A stretch of 64,000 bases of DNA from Pseudomonas sp. BMS12. Its GTDB lineage: Bacteria > Pseudomonadota > Gammaproteobacteria > Pseudomonadales > Pseudomonadaceae. The stretch spans positions 1 to 64,000 of the forward strand of contig NZ_LSOF01000011.1 of NCBI RefSeq assembly GCF_001592875.1, read 5' to 3'. Positions 1 through 9,000 of the stretch are shown piece after piece (positions within the stretch are counted from its first letter, which is position 1; each line of letters begins with the position of its first letter). Both the position numbers and the translations under genes were made by a program. The notes beneath the pieces were generated by a model. That model saw only the letters and a program-made list of their open reading frames with translations, was not told where the DNA came from and made no database searches.

Positions 1-72
1 CAGCGGACGGGACTCGAACCCGCGACCCCCGGCGTGACAGGCCGGTATTCTAACCGACTGAACTACCGCTGC
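1..72 (-). tRNA. tRNA-Asp (GTC), cut by the window edge
   Basis: Read on the minus strand this folds as a tRNA whose acceptor stem begins GCAGCGG. It has a GTC anticodon inside the stem pair CGGCCTG/CGCCGGG and a GGTTCGAGTCC T-arm. The 3' terminal base and CCA lie outside the window. It sits just downstream of tRNA-Val, so the two are probably co-transcribed from the promoter at 184-212. Confidence 0.95.
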
Positions 73-86
73 GCGTAACTGCGAGA

Positions 87-162
87 TGGTGGGTGATGAC
101 GGGATCGAACCGCCGACCCTCTGCTTGTAAGGCAGATGCTCTCCCGGCTGAGCTAATCACCC
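87..162 (-). tRNA. tRNA-Val (TAC)
   Basis: The minus strand reads GGGTGATTAGCTCAG at the 5' end, a TAC anticodon, a GGTTCGATCCC T-arm and an encoded CCA (87-89). The acceptor stem GGGTGAT/ATCACCC pairs fully. It is the first gene of a two-tRNA unit with tRNA-Asp. Confidence 0.96.
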
Positions 163-183
163 TTCACTCTCGAAGTGGGGCGC

Positions 184-212
184 ATTCTAGAGAGCGATCC
201 GAACCTTGGCAA
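184..212 (-). promoter_or_regulatory. sigma70 promoter for tRNA-Val/tRNA-Asp
   Basis: On the minus strand a -35 element TTGCCA (207-212) and a -10 element TAGAAT (184-189) are separated by exactly 17 bases. A GC-rich discriminator follows, typical of stringently controlled stable-RNA promoters. The tRNA begins about 20 bases downstream. Confidence 0.8.
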
Positions 213-261
213 GCTCTTTTTTTAAAAAAATCTGCAATCGTTCCAAAGGCTTAGCGATGGG

Positions 262-290
262 TTGGCCAATGAGCCCCAGCGGAGAATAAT
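262..290 (+). promoter_or_regulatory. candidate rdgC promoter
   Basis: TTGGCC (262-267), a 17-base spacer and AATAAT (285-290) give a plausible sigma70 promoter. If used, transcription starts near 297, which favours translation of rdgC from 322 and not from the upstream in-frame ATG at 262. Confidence 0.45.
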
Positions 291-321
291 GCGCGCTTTG
301 CGCAATTGGAGAGTCAGCCCC

Positions 322-1242
322 ATGTGGTTCCGCAACCTGCTCGTCTATCGCCTCACCCAGGACCTGCCTTTCGACGCCGAGGCACTCGAGGCTGCGCTGG
401 CCACCAAACTCGCGCGTTCCTGCGCCAGTCAGGAACTGACCACCTACGGTTTCATTCCACCATTCGGCAAGGGCGCCGACGCGCCGCTGGTACATGTCAG
501 CGGTGACTTCCTGCTGGTTGCCGCACGCAAGGAAGAACGCATCCTGCCGGGTAGCGTGGTGCGTGATGCCCTGAAGGAGAAGGTCGATCAGATCGAAGCG
601 GAACAGATGCGCAAGGTCTACAAGAAGGAACGCGACCAGCTCAAGGACGAGATCGTCATGTCCTTCCTGCCGCGCGCCTTCGTGCGCCGCTCCGCCACCT
701 TCGCCGCCATCGCCCCCAAGCTTGGCCTGATCCTGGTCGACTCGGCCAGCGCCAAGCGCGCCGAAGACCTGCTGTCGACCCTGCGTGAAGTGCTCGGCAG
801 CCTGCCGGTGCGCCCGCTGGCCGTGAAGATGGCGCCGACCGCCACCCTTACCGACTGGGTCAAGGCTCAACAGGCGGCCCCTGACTTCTTCGTGCTCGAC
901 GAGTGCGAGCTGCGTGACGTCAACGAAGACGGCGGCGTGGTGCGCTGCAAACGCCAGGACCTGACCAGCGAGGAGATCCAGCTGCACCTGTCGTCCGGCA
1001 AGCTGGTCACCCAGCTGTCGCTGGCCTGGCAGGACAAGCTGTCCTTCGTGCTGGACGACAAGCTGGTGATCAAGCGTCTGCGCTTCGAAGACCTGCTGCA
1101 GGACCAGGCCGCCCAGGACGGTGGCGATGACGCCCTCGGCCAGCTGGATGCCAGCTTCATGCTGATGATGCTGACCCTCAGCGACTTCCTGCCGGCCCTG
1201 TTCGAAGCCCTCGGCGGCGAAGAGATTCCGCAAGGCATCTGA
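322..1242 (+). CDS. rdgC: RdgC, recombination-associated nucleoid protein
   Basis: This 306-residue protein begins [13 protein letters not shown], the characteristic start of RdgC, and has the usual family length. RdgC forms a ring-shaped dimer that binds double-stranded DNA without sequence preference and limits RecA filament formation; in Neisseria it is linked to pilin variation. An in-frame ATG exists at 262, but the extra 20 residues do not resemble the family and would overlap a likely promoter, so I chose 322. The gene stands alone and ends at a bidirectional terminator shared with the convergent acyltransferase gene. Confidence 0.95.
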   Translation: MWFRNLLVYRLTQDLPFDAEALEAALATKLARSCASQELTTYGFIPPFGKGADAPLVHVSGDFLLVAARKEERILPGSVVRDALKEKVDQIEAEQMRKVYKKERDQLKDEIVMSFLPRAFVRRSATFAAIAPKLGLILVDSASAKRAEDLLSTLREVLGSLPVRPLAVKMAPTATLTDWVKAQQAAPDFFVLDECELRDVNEDGGVVRCKRQDLTSEEIQLHLSSGKLVTQLSLAWQDKLSFVLDDKLVIKRLRFEDLLQDQAAQDGGDDALGQLDASFMLMMLTLSDFLPALFEALGGEEIPQGI

Positions 1243-1268
1243 CGCCTCGGCAGTACAGCCGCAAAGAC

Positions 1269-1292
1269 GAAGCCCGCCAATTGGCGGGCTTC
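1269..1292. terminator. bidirectional terminator between rdgC and the MFS-acyltransferase gene
   Basis: GAAGCCCGCC and GGCGGGCTTC form a perfect 10-base stem around AATT. It lies 26 bases after the rdgC stop and just beyond the stop of the convergent gene. Confidence 0.8.
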
Positions 1293-1297
1293 TCGTT

Positions 1298-3169
1298 TCA
1301 GCGCTGGTCGCCGCGCAACTGCGCGACCTGTTCCTGCAATAGCAGGCGCCCGGTGTCGGGTGGCAGCGGCTGGCCGGCGATAAGATTGATCCGCGACCAG
1401 AAGCGCTTGAACAGGCCCTTGTGCGGCGCACGGCTGAAGAAGCTGCCCCACAGCCCCTGCAGCGCCATGGGAATGACCGGCACCGGGTTGGCGGCGAGGA
1501 TGCGCTCAATACCGGCCTTGAACTCATCGATCTCGCCGCTGGTGGTCAGCTTGCCCTCGGGGAAGATGCACACCACCTCGCCCTCCTCCAGGTACCTGGC
1601 GATAAGCGCGAACGCCGCCTCGAACACCTGTGGGTCCTCGTTGCGTCCGGCAATCGGCACCGTGCCGGCGGTGCGGAACACGAAGTTGAGTACCGGTAGG
1701 TTGTAGATCTTGTAGTACATGACGAAACGCACCGGCCGGCGGATGGCGCCGCCGATCAACAACGCGTCGACGAAGGACACGTGGTTGCACACCAGCACTG
1801 CGGCGCCTTCATCGGGGATCACGTCGAGGTTTTCATGACGTACCCGGTACATCGAATGGCTGAGCATCCAGATCAGGAAGCGCATGGTGAACTCGGGCAC
1901 CACCTTGAAGATGTACAGGTTCACCGCGATGTTCATCAGCGAGATGGCCAGGAACAGCTGCGGAATGGACAGCTTGGCCACACTGAGAAAGAGGATCGAA
2001 ACCAGCGCCGCCGCGACCATGAACAGCGCATTGAGGATGTTGTTGGCGGCGATGACCCGCGCACGCTCGTGCTCCTCGGTGCGCGACTGAATCAGGGCAT
2101 ACAACGGCACGATATAGAAGCCGCCGAACACGCCGATGCCGAGGATGGAACCCAGCACCCACCAGGCCTGGCCCACGCCGAGCAGGCTCAGCCAGTCGTA
2201 GCTGGCCGCTGCTGGCGGAAAGCCGCTGGAAGCGCCCCACAGCAGGATGCCGAACAGGCTCAGGCCGGCAGAGCCGAACGGCACCAGGCCGATTTCCACC
2301 TTGTGCCCGCTCATGCGCTCACACAGGATCGAACCCAGGCCGATGCCCACCGAAAACACCGCGAGAATCAGCGTCACCACACTCTCGTCGCCGTGCAGCA
2401 GTTCCTTGGCGAAGGCCGGGATCTGCGTCAGGTACACCGCGCCGAGAAACCAGAACCAGGAATTGCCCACCAGCGAGCGCGACACCGCCGGGCGCTGCCC
2501 CAGCCCCAAATGCATGATCTGCCAGGTCTGGCGGAAGATGTTCCAGTCCAGCTGCAGGCCCGGCAACCCGGCCGCCGCCGCCGGAATGGCGCGGCTGGCC
2601 AGGTAGCCAGCCACGGCCACCAGCACCACTATCGCGCCTACCAGGGCGGCGTAGCTGTCGCTGGCCAGCAACACGCCGGCACTGATGGTACCGGCGAGAA
2701 TGGCCAGGAAGGTGCCCATCTCCACCAGCGCGTTGCCGCCTACCAACTCATGTTCTTCAAGAGCGGCCGGCAGGATCGAATACTTCACCGGACCGAACAG
2801 CGCCGACTGGGTCCCCATGGCGAACAGCGTGGCCAGCAGCAACGGCAGGCTATCGAGCAGGAAGCCCGTCGCGCCGAGCAGCATGATGAACACCTCGGCC
2901 AGCTTGATCTTGCGGATCAGACTGTCCTTGGCGAACTTCTCGCCGAACTGGCCGCCCAGGGCGGAGAACAGAAAGAACGGCAGGATGAACAGCAGCGCAC
3001 AGAGATTGACCAGCAGATCGCGATCGGCGCTGACACTGAGCTTGAACAGAATGGCGAGGATCAGCCCCTGCTTGAACACGTTGTCGTTGAACGCGCCGAG
3101 CAGCTGGGTAATGAAGAACGGCAGGAAGCGCCGGGTGCCGAGCAGGGCGAATTGCGAGTGTTGGTTCAT
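1298..3169 (-). CDS. MFS transporter fused to a PlsC-type acyltransferase
   Basis: This 623-residue protein has an N-terminal major facilitator domain (about residues 10-420, hydrophobic, starting FLPFFITQLLGAFNDN as in LplT-like lysophospholipid flippases). The C-terminal domain (about 440-600) is a PlsC acyltransferase with the catalytic HVSFVD (H463, D468) and a FPEG substrate-binding block. By analogy with LplT and Aas it probably moves lysophospholipid inward across the inner membrane and re-acylates it. Unlike E. coli Aas it has no AMP-binding acyl-ACP synthetase domain, so the acyl donor must be supplied ready made. I chose the ATG at 3169 because an AGGA precedes it by about seven bases; upstream in-frame sequence looks non-coding. 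Confidence 0.88.
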   Translation of the reverse strand: MNQHSQFALLGTRRFLPFFITQLLGAFNDNVFKQGLILAILFKLSVSADRDLLVNLCALLFILPFFLFSALGGQFGEKFAKDSLIRKIKLAEVFIMLLGATGFLLDSLPLLLATLFAMGTQSALFGPVKYSILPAALEEHELVGGNALVEMGTFLAILAGTISAGVLLASDSYAALVGAIVVLVAVAGYLASRAIPAAAAGLPGLQLDWNIFRQTWQIMHLGLGQRPAVSRSLVGNSWFWFLGAVYLTQIPAFAKELLHGDESVVTLILAVFSVGIGLGSILCERMSGHKVEIGLVPFGSAGLSLFGILLWGASSGFPPAAASYDWLSLLGVGQAWWVLGSILGIGVFGGFYIVPLYALIQSRTEEHERARVIAANNILNALFMVAAALVSILFLSVAKLSIPQLFLAISLMNIAVNLYIFKVVPEFTMRFLIWMLSHSMYRVRHENLDVIPDEGAAVLVCNHVSFVDALLIGGAIRRPVRFVMYYKIYNLPVLNFVFRTAGTVPIAGRNEDPQVFEAAFALIARYLEEGEVVCIFPEGKLTTSGEIDEFKAGIERILAANPVPVIPMALQGLWGSFFSRAPHKGLFKRFWSRINLIAGQPLPPDTGRLLLQEQVAQLRGDQR

Positions 3170-3230
3170 CGTCCTTGTACCTGTCTGAGGCCAAACGGCC
3201 GTCCAGCATTGGACTCCATCTGGCCTGCGC

Positions 3231-3254
3231 AAAGCCACACCCGTGTGTGGCTTT
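3231..3254 (-). terminator. candidate terminator after azlD
   Basis: AAAGCCACAC and GTGTGGCTTT pair perfectly around a four-base loop. The hairpin lies between the azlD stop and the start of the downstream gene on the same strand. The U-tract is weak, so leaky read-through is possible. Confidence 0.5.
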
Positions 3255-3269
3255 TGCGTACTACCAGGC

Positions 3270-3599
3270 TCAGATCGGCAACTGCCCCAACGCCCAGCGC
3301 AGCAGGAAGAACACCAGCAGACCGCCACCGATGGTGGCCAGCAGGTGGCGGGTCAGCGCGGCGATGGCGATGGTCGCCAGGCCGGCCAGCAGGTAGGCGT
3401 TATCCAGGTTCAACGCCCAGTGCTGGCCGTCCGGGAGAAACATGCCCGGCACCACGATGGCGGTCAGCACCGCCGTCGGCACATAGTGCAGGCCCTGGCG
3501 CACCAGCGGCGGAAAGCGAAGGTCGGGGAAAGCGAACAGGCTGTAGCGGGTGGCGAAGGTGATCGCCAGCATGCCGAGAATCAGAATCCAGTTTTCCAT
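3270..3599 (-). CDS. azlD: AzlD family branched-chain amino acid exporter subunit
   Basis: This is a 109-residue, almost wholly hydrophobic protein with about four membrane segments, the size and composition of AzlD. AzlC and AzlD together form a small inner-membrane exporter, known for azaleucine and branched-chain amino acids in Bacillus. Its start codon overlaps the azlC stop (TGATG), so the two are translationally coupled. The actual substrate here is not shown by sequence. Confidence 0.88.
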   Translation of the reverse strand: MENWILILGMLAITFATRYSLFAFPDLRFPPLVRQGLHYVPTAVLTAIVVPGMFLPDGQHWALNLDNAYLLAGLATIAIAALTRHLLATIGGGLLVFFLLRWALGQLPI

Positions 3600-4309
3600 C
3601 ACAGCTCCTTGTCCAGCAGCAGGCGATAGCGCTGCTCCAGCACCACGCCGACAACGATCCCGGCCGCCGCCGCAGCCATCAATCCGAGTTTGTAGGGCAG
3701 GCCATGGCAGGCCAGGGCCACGCCGCCGGCCACTAGGGCCGCCGCCACCTGCGGACGATTGCGCAGCATCGGCACGACGATGCCGATGAAGGTGGAGAGC
3801 ATGGCGAAATCCAGGCCCCAGGCGGCGATGTTCGGCACGGCCTGGCCGAACAGCAGGCCGATCAGCGTGCACGCTATCCAGTTGCCATACATGGCCAGGC
3901 CGGCGCCGAGGAAATACCAGTGCTTGTGCGGCGAGACATCGTCCTCTGCGTAGCGGTGCTGGACCACCGCGAAAGCTTCATCGGTCAGGCAGAAGGCCAG
4001 CGGTACCCGCCAGCGTTTGGGCAGGTGACGGACAAACGGCTGCAAGGTGGCGCTGTAGAGCGCGTGACGCAGATTGACCACCAGCGTGGTCAGCCACAGC
4101 ACCAGCAGTGTGGCACCGCCCCCCAGCAAGCTGATGGTGATGAACTGGGCGGAGCCGGCGAATACCAGTACCGACATGCCGATGGTCTGCCAGGGTGTAA
4201 GGCCAGCAGCGCCGGCCAGGCTGCCGTAGATGATGCCGAAAGGCATGGCGCCGAGCAGCATCGGCAGCATGTCGCGCAGGCCCTGCAGGAATTCGTGTTG
4301 ACGGGACAT
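3599..4309 (-). CDS. azlC: AzlC family branched-chain amino acid exporter subunit
   Basis: This 236-residue membrane protein carries the AzlC signature near its N-terminus (MLPMLLGAMPFGIIYG, then VFAGSAQF). AzlC is the larger subunit of the AzlCD exporter. It precedes azlD with a one-base overlap. An AraC-type regulator follows on the same strand side (4482-5309) and is the obvious candidate regulator, since AraC/azlCD clusters are common in pseudomonads. An AAGGAGG lies just upstream of the ATG at 4309. Confidence 0.9.
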   Translation of the reverse strand: MSRQHEFLQGLRDMLPMLLGAMPFGIIYGSLAGAAGLTPWQTIGMSVLVFAGSAQFITISLLGGGATLLVLWLTTLVVNLRHALYSATLQPFVRHLPKRWRVPLAFCLTDEAFAVVQHRYAEDDVSPHKHWYFLGAGLAMYGNWIACTLIGLLFGQAVPNIAAWGLDFAMLSTFIGIVVPMLRNRPQVAAALVAGGVALACHGLPYKLGLMAAAAAGIVVGVVLEQRYRLLLDKEL

Positions 4310-4335
4310 GGAACCTCCTTGAACAGCGGAGGTTA

Positions 4336-4345
4336 ACCAATTGGT
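4336..4345. promoter_or_regulatory. palindrome upstream of azlC, possible operator
   Basis: ACCAATTGGT is a perfect 10-base palindrome 26 bases upstream of the azlC start, inside the intergenic region shared with the AraC regulator. It could be an operator, but a palindrome this short can occur by chance. Confidence 0.25.
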
Positions 4346-4399
4346 CAGATCAGGTCTTGAACGATCTTGCTCAGGCCCTGGAACTCTTGAGTAAGGCAG

Positions 4400-4427
4400 G
4401 TGGGAGCGGCTTTAGCCGCGATGCTTT
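4400..4427 (+). repeat. single REP-like element
   Basis: GTGGGAGCGGCTTTAGCCGC followed by GATGCTTT has the imperfect internal palindrome and GTGGGAGCG head typical of Pseudomonas REP sequences. A similar, better preserved inverted pair lies at 13401-13462. A degraded second arm may be present near 4465-4480 (AGCCGCGCCCAC). Confidence 0.7.
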
Positions 4428-4481
4428 GCAACAGCCGACATCGTGGCTAAGCAGAGTGCAGAGCAATAGCCGCGCCCACGC

Positions 4482-5309
4482 TTATATGGCGCAGGCGCTG
4501 CGATATTCACCGGGGGCCACCCCATAGGCCTGCTTGAACTGCCGGGTCAGGTGGCTCTGGTCGGCGAAGCCCAGCTGCATGGCCACGTTCAGTGGCGTGC
4601 AGCCACCCTTCAGCAACGCCCGCGCCTGTTCCAGGCGCCGCTGCTTGAGCCAGGCATGCGGTGGCAAGCCCGTGGCGCGACGGAACACCCGGGCGAAGTG
4701 GAACGGCGACAGGTTGACCGCGCTGGCCAGCTCCTCCAAGGACGGCGGCTCGACCAGGCTGGCAGCCAACACTTCCTTGGCCCGTGCCACCGCCTGAGGC
4801 TCACGCCCGGCATCCTGTACTTCGGGAGTCCGCGCATGGCGTTGCAGCAACTGCAACATCACCTCGCGCCACAGGGTCTGGCGCTGCAGTGCAGGTATTT
4901 CGGGACACTCCAACAGGCGATGCAGCTGCCCCAGCGCAGCAACCAGGTCGGCGTCGTGGTGTACGCTGCCCTGGAACACCGGCGCGCTGCCGTGGGGCAT
5001 TTCCAGTTCCGCCAGCAGCTCACGGAACTGCTGCGCGTGCGGGTAAAACACGCGGTAGCGCCAGCCCTGCTCACTGGCCTTGGAGCCGGTGTGCACTTCG
5101 TCCGGATTGAGCAGGGCAAAGCTGCCAGCGGCAGCCAGGTGTTCGGCACCACGATAGCGATAGCGCTCGGCCCCCTCCTCCAGCACGGCAATAGCGTAGG
5201 TGTCGTGCACATGAGGATCGAAGCTGTGCTCGATGAAACGCGCAGACAGCAGCTCCAGACCACCGAGGTCGCGCACCGAGCTGAAGCGTGATTGTTCGAG
5301 GACGGCCAT
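4482..5309 (-). CDS. AraC family transcriptional regulator
   Basis: This 275-residue protein has an N-terminal cupin-like sensing half (about residues 20-150, with the HVHDTYAI motif of AraC ligand domains) and a C-terminal pair of helix-turn-helix motifs (about 175-270). The second contains GFADQSHLTRQFKQAYG, the classic AraC signature. It lies directly behind the GNAT gene and upstream of azlC, so it probably controls azlCD. I used the ATG at 5309; an alternative TTG at 5315 overlaps the GNAT stop and would add two residues. Neither has a strong Shine-Dalgarno site, consistent with translational coupling to the upstream gene. Confidence 0.88.
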   Translation of the reverse strand: MAVLEQSRFSSVRDLGGLELLSARFIEHSFDPHVHDTYAIAVLEEGAERYRYRGAEHLAAAGSFALLNPDEVHTGSKASEQGWRYRVFYPHAQQFRELLAELEMPHGSAPVFQGSVHHDADLVAALGQLHRLLECPEIPALQRQTLWREVMLQLLQRHARTPEVQDAGREPQAVARAKEVLAASLVEPPSLEELASAVNLSPFHFARVFRRATGLPPHAWLKQRRLEQARALLKGGCTPLNVAMQLGFADQSHLTRQFKQAYGVAPGEYRSACAI

Positions 5310-5315
5310 TGCCAA

Positions 5316-5885
5316 TCACGCGCCGAAGCGCGCCTCCAGCGCCAGCTTCACCTGCGGCCATTCACCGTCGGTGATGCTGAACAGCACGCTGTCGTCGAGA
5401 CGACCATCGGCCAGCCGGCGATGGTTGCGCAGCACGCCTTCGCGCACGGCACCGAGCTTGGCGATGGCGGCCTGGGAACGCAGGTTGCTGGCCGCCGTCT
5501 TCAGCTGCACGCGCACCAGGCGCCACTCCTCGAAGGCGTGACGCAGCATCAGGTACTTGATCATGGCGTTCAGGCCACTGCCGTGCTGGCGCGCGTCGAG
5601 CCAGGTGTAACCGATCTCGGCGGCGGGCAGCAGCGGATTGAAGTCGAAGAAACGGGTGGTGCCGACCAGCTCGCCGGCCAGGCGAATGGCAAAGGCCACG
5701 GCACGCCCCTCGCGATGGTCAAGCAACGCCGTGCGGTAGTAATCGGGACGCAGGGTGCCATTCATGTACTGCTGGCTGTCGCGGTTGGCCTCGGCCAACT
5801 CCAGCAAGGCGGGTAGATCCGCCTCGGCCAATGGTTCCAGGCGCAGCGCGCCCTGCTGCAGGGTAATGGGGAGAGGCTGGAACAT
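5316..5885 (-). CDS. GNAT family N-acetyltransferase (RimJ/RimL type)
   Basis: This 189-residue protein has the layout of RimJ/RimL-like acetyltransferases: an N-terminal RLEPL strand, the AEIGYTWLDARQHGSGLN stretch with the acetyl-CoA binding turn, and SNLRSQAAIAKLGAVREGVLR near the C-terminus. The family acetylates protein N-termini or small amines; the substrate here cannot be told. It is the first gene of a probable unit with the AraC regulator, whose start lies within a few bases of its stop. Confidence 0.85.
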   Translation of the reverse strand: MFQPLPITLQQGALRLEPLAEADLPALLELAEANRDSQQYMNGTLRPDYYRTALLDHREGRAVAFAIRLAGELVGTTRFFDFNPLLPAAEIGYTWLDARQHGSGLNAMIKYLMLRHAFEEWRLVRVQLKTAASNLRSQAAIAKLGAVREGVLRNHRRLADGRLDDSVLFSITDGEWPQVKLALEARFGA

Positions 5886-6033
5886 CGGGCAACTCTTCTG
5901 AAGCGAACTCGGCCAGTCACGCTATCAGCCCGCAGCGCCCGTCTCAAGCGACCTGCGACCTTGGTCGCCCCTGACGGGCGGCACGCCCCATGCGAGACTA
6001 GAGTCTGGCTTGATGCCCACACCTGGAGCCCGC

Positions 6034-9000
6034 ATGTCGCTGTCCGGCGGATTGATCGCCTTCGTCGCCCTGGCCTACATGGCCACCCTGTTCGCCATCG
6101 CCTTCTACGGTGACCGTCGCCGTGCGCCGCTGTCGCCACGGCTGCGCGCCTGGGTCTACAGCCTTTCGCTGGCGGTGTACTGCACCAGCTGGACCTTCTT
6201 CGGCGCGGTCGGCCAGGCCGCCGGTGAGTTGTGGTCATTCCTGCCGATCTACCTGGGGCCGATCATCGTCCTGCTCTTCGCGCCCTGGGTGCTGGAGAAA
6301 ATGGTGGCGATCAGCAAGCAGGAGAACATCACCTCGATCGCCGACTTCATCGCCGCGCGCTACGGCAAGTCGCAGAGCCTGGCCGTGGTCGTGGCGCTGA
6401 TCTGCCTGGTCGGTGTGCTGCCCTATATCGCCCTGCAGCTCAAGGGCATCGTCCTCGGCGTCAACCTGCTGGTGGGCGCCACCTCCAGCGTCACCCGCGG
6501 CCAGGACACCGCGCTGATCGTGTCCCTGGTGCTGGCCGTGTTCACCGTGCTGTTCGGCACGCGCAACCTGGATGTCACCGAGCACCACCGCGGCATGGTC
6601 CTGGCCATCGCCTTCGAGTCGCTGGTCAAGCTGCTGGCCTTCATCGCCGTCGGCGTATTCGTCACCTGGGGCCTGTTCGACGGCTTCGCCGACCTCTGGC
6701 GCCAGGCCGAACAGGCACCGGAGCTGCGCGAATTCTGGGGCCAGACCCTGAGCTGGCCGTCGATGCTGGTACAGACCGGCCTGGCCATGGCCGCCATCGT
6801 CTGCCTGCCGCGCCAGTTCCACGTCAGCGTGGTGGAGAACAACGACCCGAGCGACCTGCGCCTGGCGCGCTGGGTGTTCCCCGCCTACCTGGTGCTGGCC
6901 GCCCTGTTCGTGGTGCCGATCGCCCTGGCCGGCCAGCTGCACCTGCCCACAGGCGTGCCGCCGGACTCCTTCGTCATCAGCCTGCCGCTGGCCGAAGCGC
7001 ACCCGGCACTGGCCCTGCTGGCTTTCATCGGTGGCGCATCGGCGGCCACCGGCATGGTCATCGTCGCCTCGGTGGCGCTGTCGACCATGATCTCCAACGA
7101 CATGCTGCTGCCGCTGCTGCTGCGTCGCCAGCGCACCGAGCGGCCATTCGAGGCCTTCCGTCACTGGATGCTCAGTGCCCGCCGGGTGAGCATCCTGATC
7201 ATCCTGCTGCTGGCCTACGTCTGCTATCGCCTGCTCGGCACCAATGCCAGCCTGGCCACCATCGGCCAGCTGTCGTTCGCCGCTATCGGCCAACTGGCAC
7301 CGGCCATGTTCGGCGCCCTGCTGTGGAAACAGGCCAACCGCCGCGGTGTATTCGCCGGCCTGGCCGCCGGCTGCACGCTGTGGTTCTACACCCTGGTGCT
7401 GCCCCTGGTGGCGGGCGGCCTGCGCTGGTCGCTGGACAGCTTCCCGCTGCTGCCGGAATTGCTCTACTACCCCATCGGTATCGAGGTCGAGCCGCTGACC
7501 CGCGGGGTGATCCTGTCGCTGGCCGGCAACATGCTGCTGTTCGCCTGGGTCTCCTGGTTCTCCCGCACACGGGTCTCGGAACACTGGCAGGCCGGGCGCT
7601 TCATCGGCCAGGACCTCGGCGCCCGCAGCAGTGGTCGCAGTCTGCTGGCCGTGCAGGTCGCCGACCTGATGCAGCTGGCCGCCCGCTTCGTCGGCGAAGA
7701 ACGCGCACGGCAGAGCTTCGTGCGCTTCTCCTACCAGCAGGACAAGCCCTTCAACCCCAGCCAGAACGCCGATACCGAGTGGATCGCCCACACCGAACGC
7801 CTGCTCGCCGGCGTACTCGGCGCCTCCAGCACCCGCGCCGTGGTGCGCGCCGCCATCGAAGGGCGGGAGATGCAGGTCGAGGACGTGGTGCGCATCGTCG
7901 ACGAAGCCTCGGAGGTGCTGCAGTTCAACCGCGCCCTGCTGCAGGGCGCCATCGAGAACATTACCCAGGGCATCAGCGTGGTCGACCAGAACCTGCGCCT
8001 GGTGGCCTGGAACCATCGCTACCTGGAACTGTTCGAGTACCCAGAGGGCCTGATCGGCGTGGGTCGGCCAATCGCCGACATCATCCGCTACAACGCCGAG
8101 CGCGGCCTGTGCGGCCCCGGCGAGGTGGAAAGCCACGTAACCCGGCGCCTGCACTGGATGCGCCAGGGCAACGCGCACACCTCCGAGCGCCTGTTCCCCA
8201 ACGGCCGGGTCATCGAACTGATCGGCAACCCCATGCCCGGCGGCGGCTTTGTCATGAGCTTCACCGACATCACCGCCTTCCGCCAGGCCGAACGCGGCCT
8301 CAAGGAAGCCAACGAGGGCCTGGAACAGCGGGTGATCGAACGCACCCACGAGCTGTCGCAACTGAACCAGGCGCTGGGCGAAGCCAAGGGCCACGCCGAG
8401 GCGGCCAACGCCTCGAAGACCCGCTTCCTTGCCGCCGTCAGCCATGACCTGATGCAGCCACTGAACGCCGCGCGGCTGTTCTCCGCCTCCCTCGCCCACC
8501 AACAGGACGCCCTGCCCCGCGAGGCCCGCGAGCTGGTACGCCATCTGGATAGCTCGCTGCGTTCGGCCGAGGACCTGATCACCGACCTGCTGGACATCTC
8601 ACGCCTGGAAAGCGGGCGCATCACGCCCGAACGCCACGTCTTCTCCCTCTGCCAGCTGTTCGAGGCCCTGGGCGCCGAGTTCAAGGTACTGGCCCAGGAA
8701 CAGGGCGTGGACTTCCGCCTGGTTGCCAGCCAGCAACGCATCGACAGCGACCCGCGCCTGTTGCGCCGGGTGCTGCAGAACTTCCTCACCAACGCCTTCC
8801 GCTACGCCAAGGGCCGTGTGCTGCTTGGCGCCCGGCGCGAGGGCGACCAGCTGCGCCTGGAGGTCTGGGACCGCGGCCCGGGCATTCCCGAGGACAAGCG
8901 CAAGGTGATCTTCGAGGAATTCAAGCGCCTGGACAGCCACCAGACCCGCGCCGAGAAAGGCCTGGGCCTGGGCCTGGCCATCGCCGACGGCCTGTGCCGG

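Noticed and set aside
1781..3562. A 593-residue plus-strand open frame opposite the MFS-acyltransferase and azlD genes
   Set aside because: Antisense to real genes, rich in histidine, glutamine and arginine as expected from the reverse complement of GC-rich coding DNA.
6235..8544. A 769-residue open frame on the minus strand opposite the hybrid kinase gene
   Set aside because: It is antisense to a clear multi-domain gene, has low-complexity composition rich in glutamine, glycine and histidine, and no domain. High GC content explains the long open frame.
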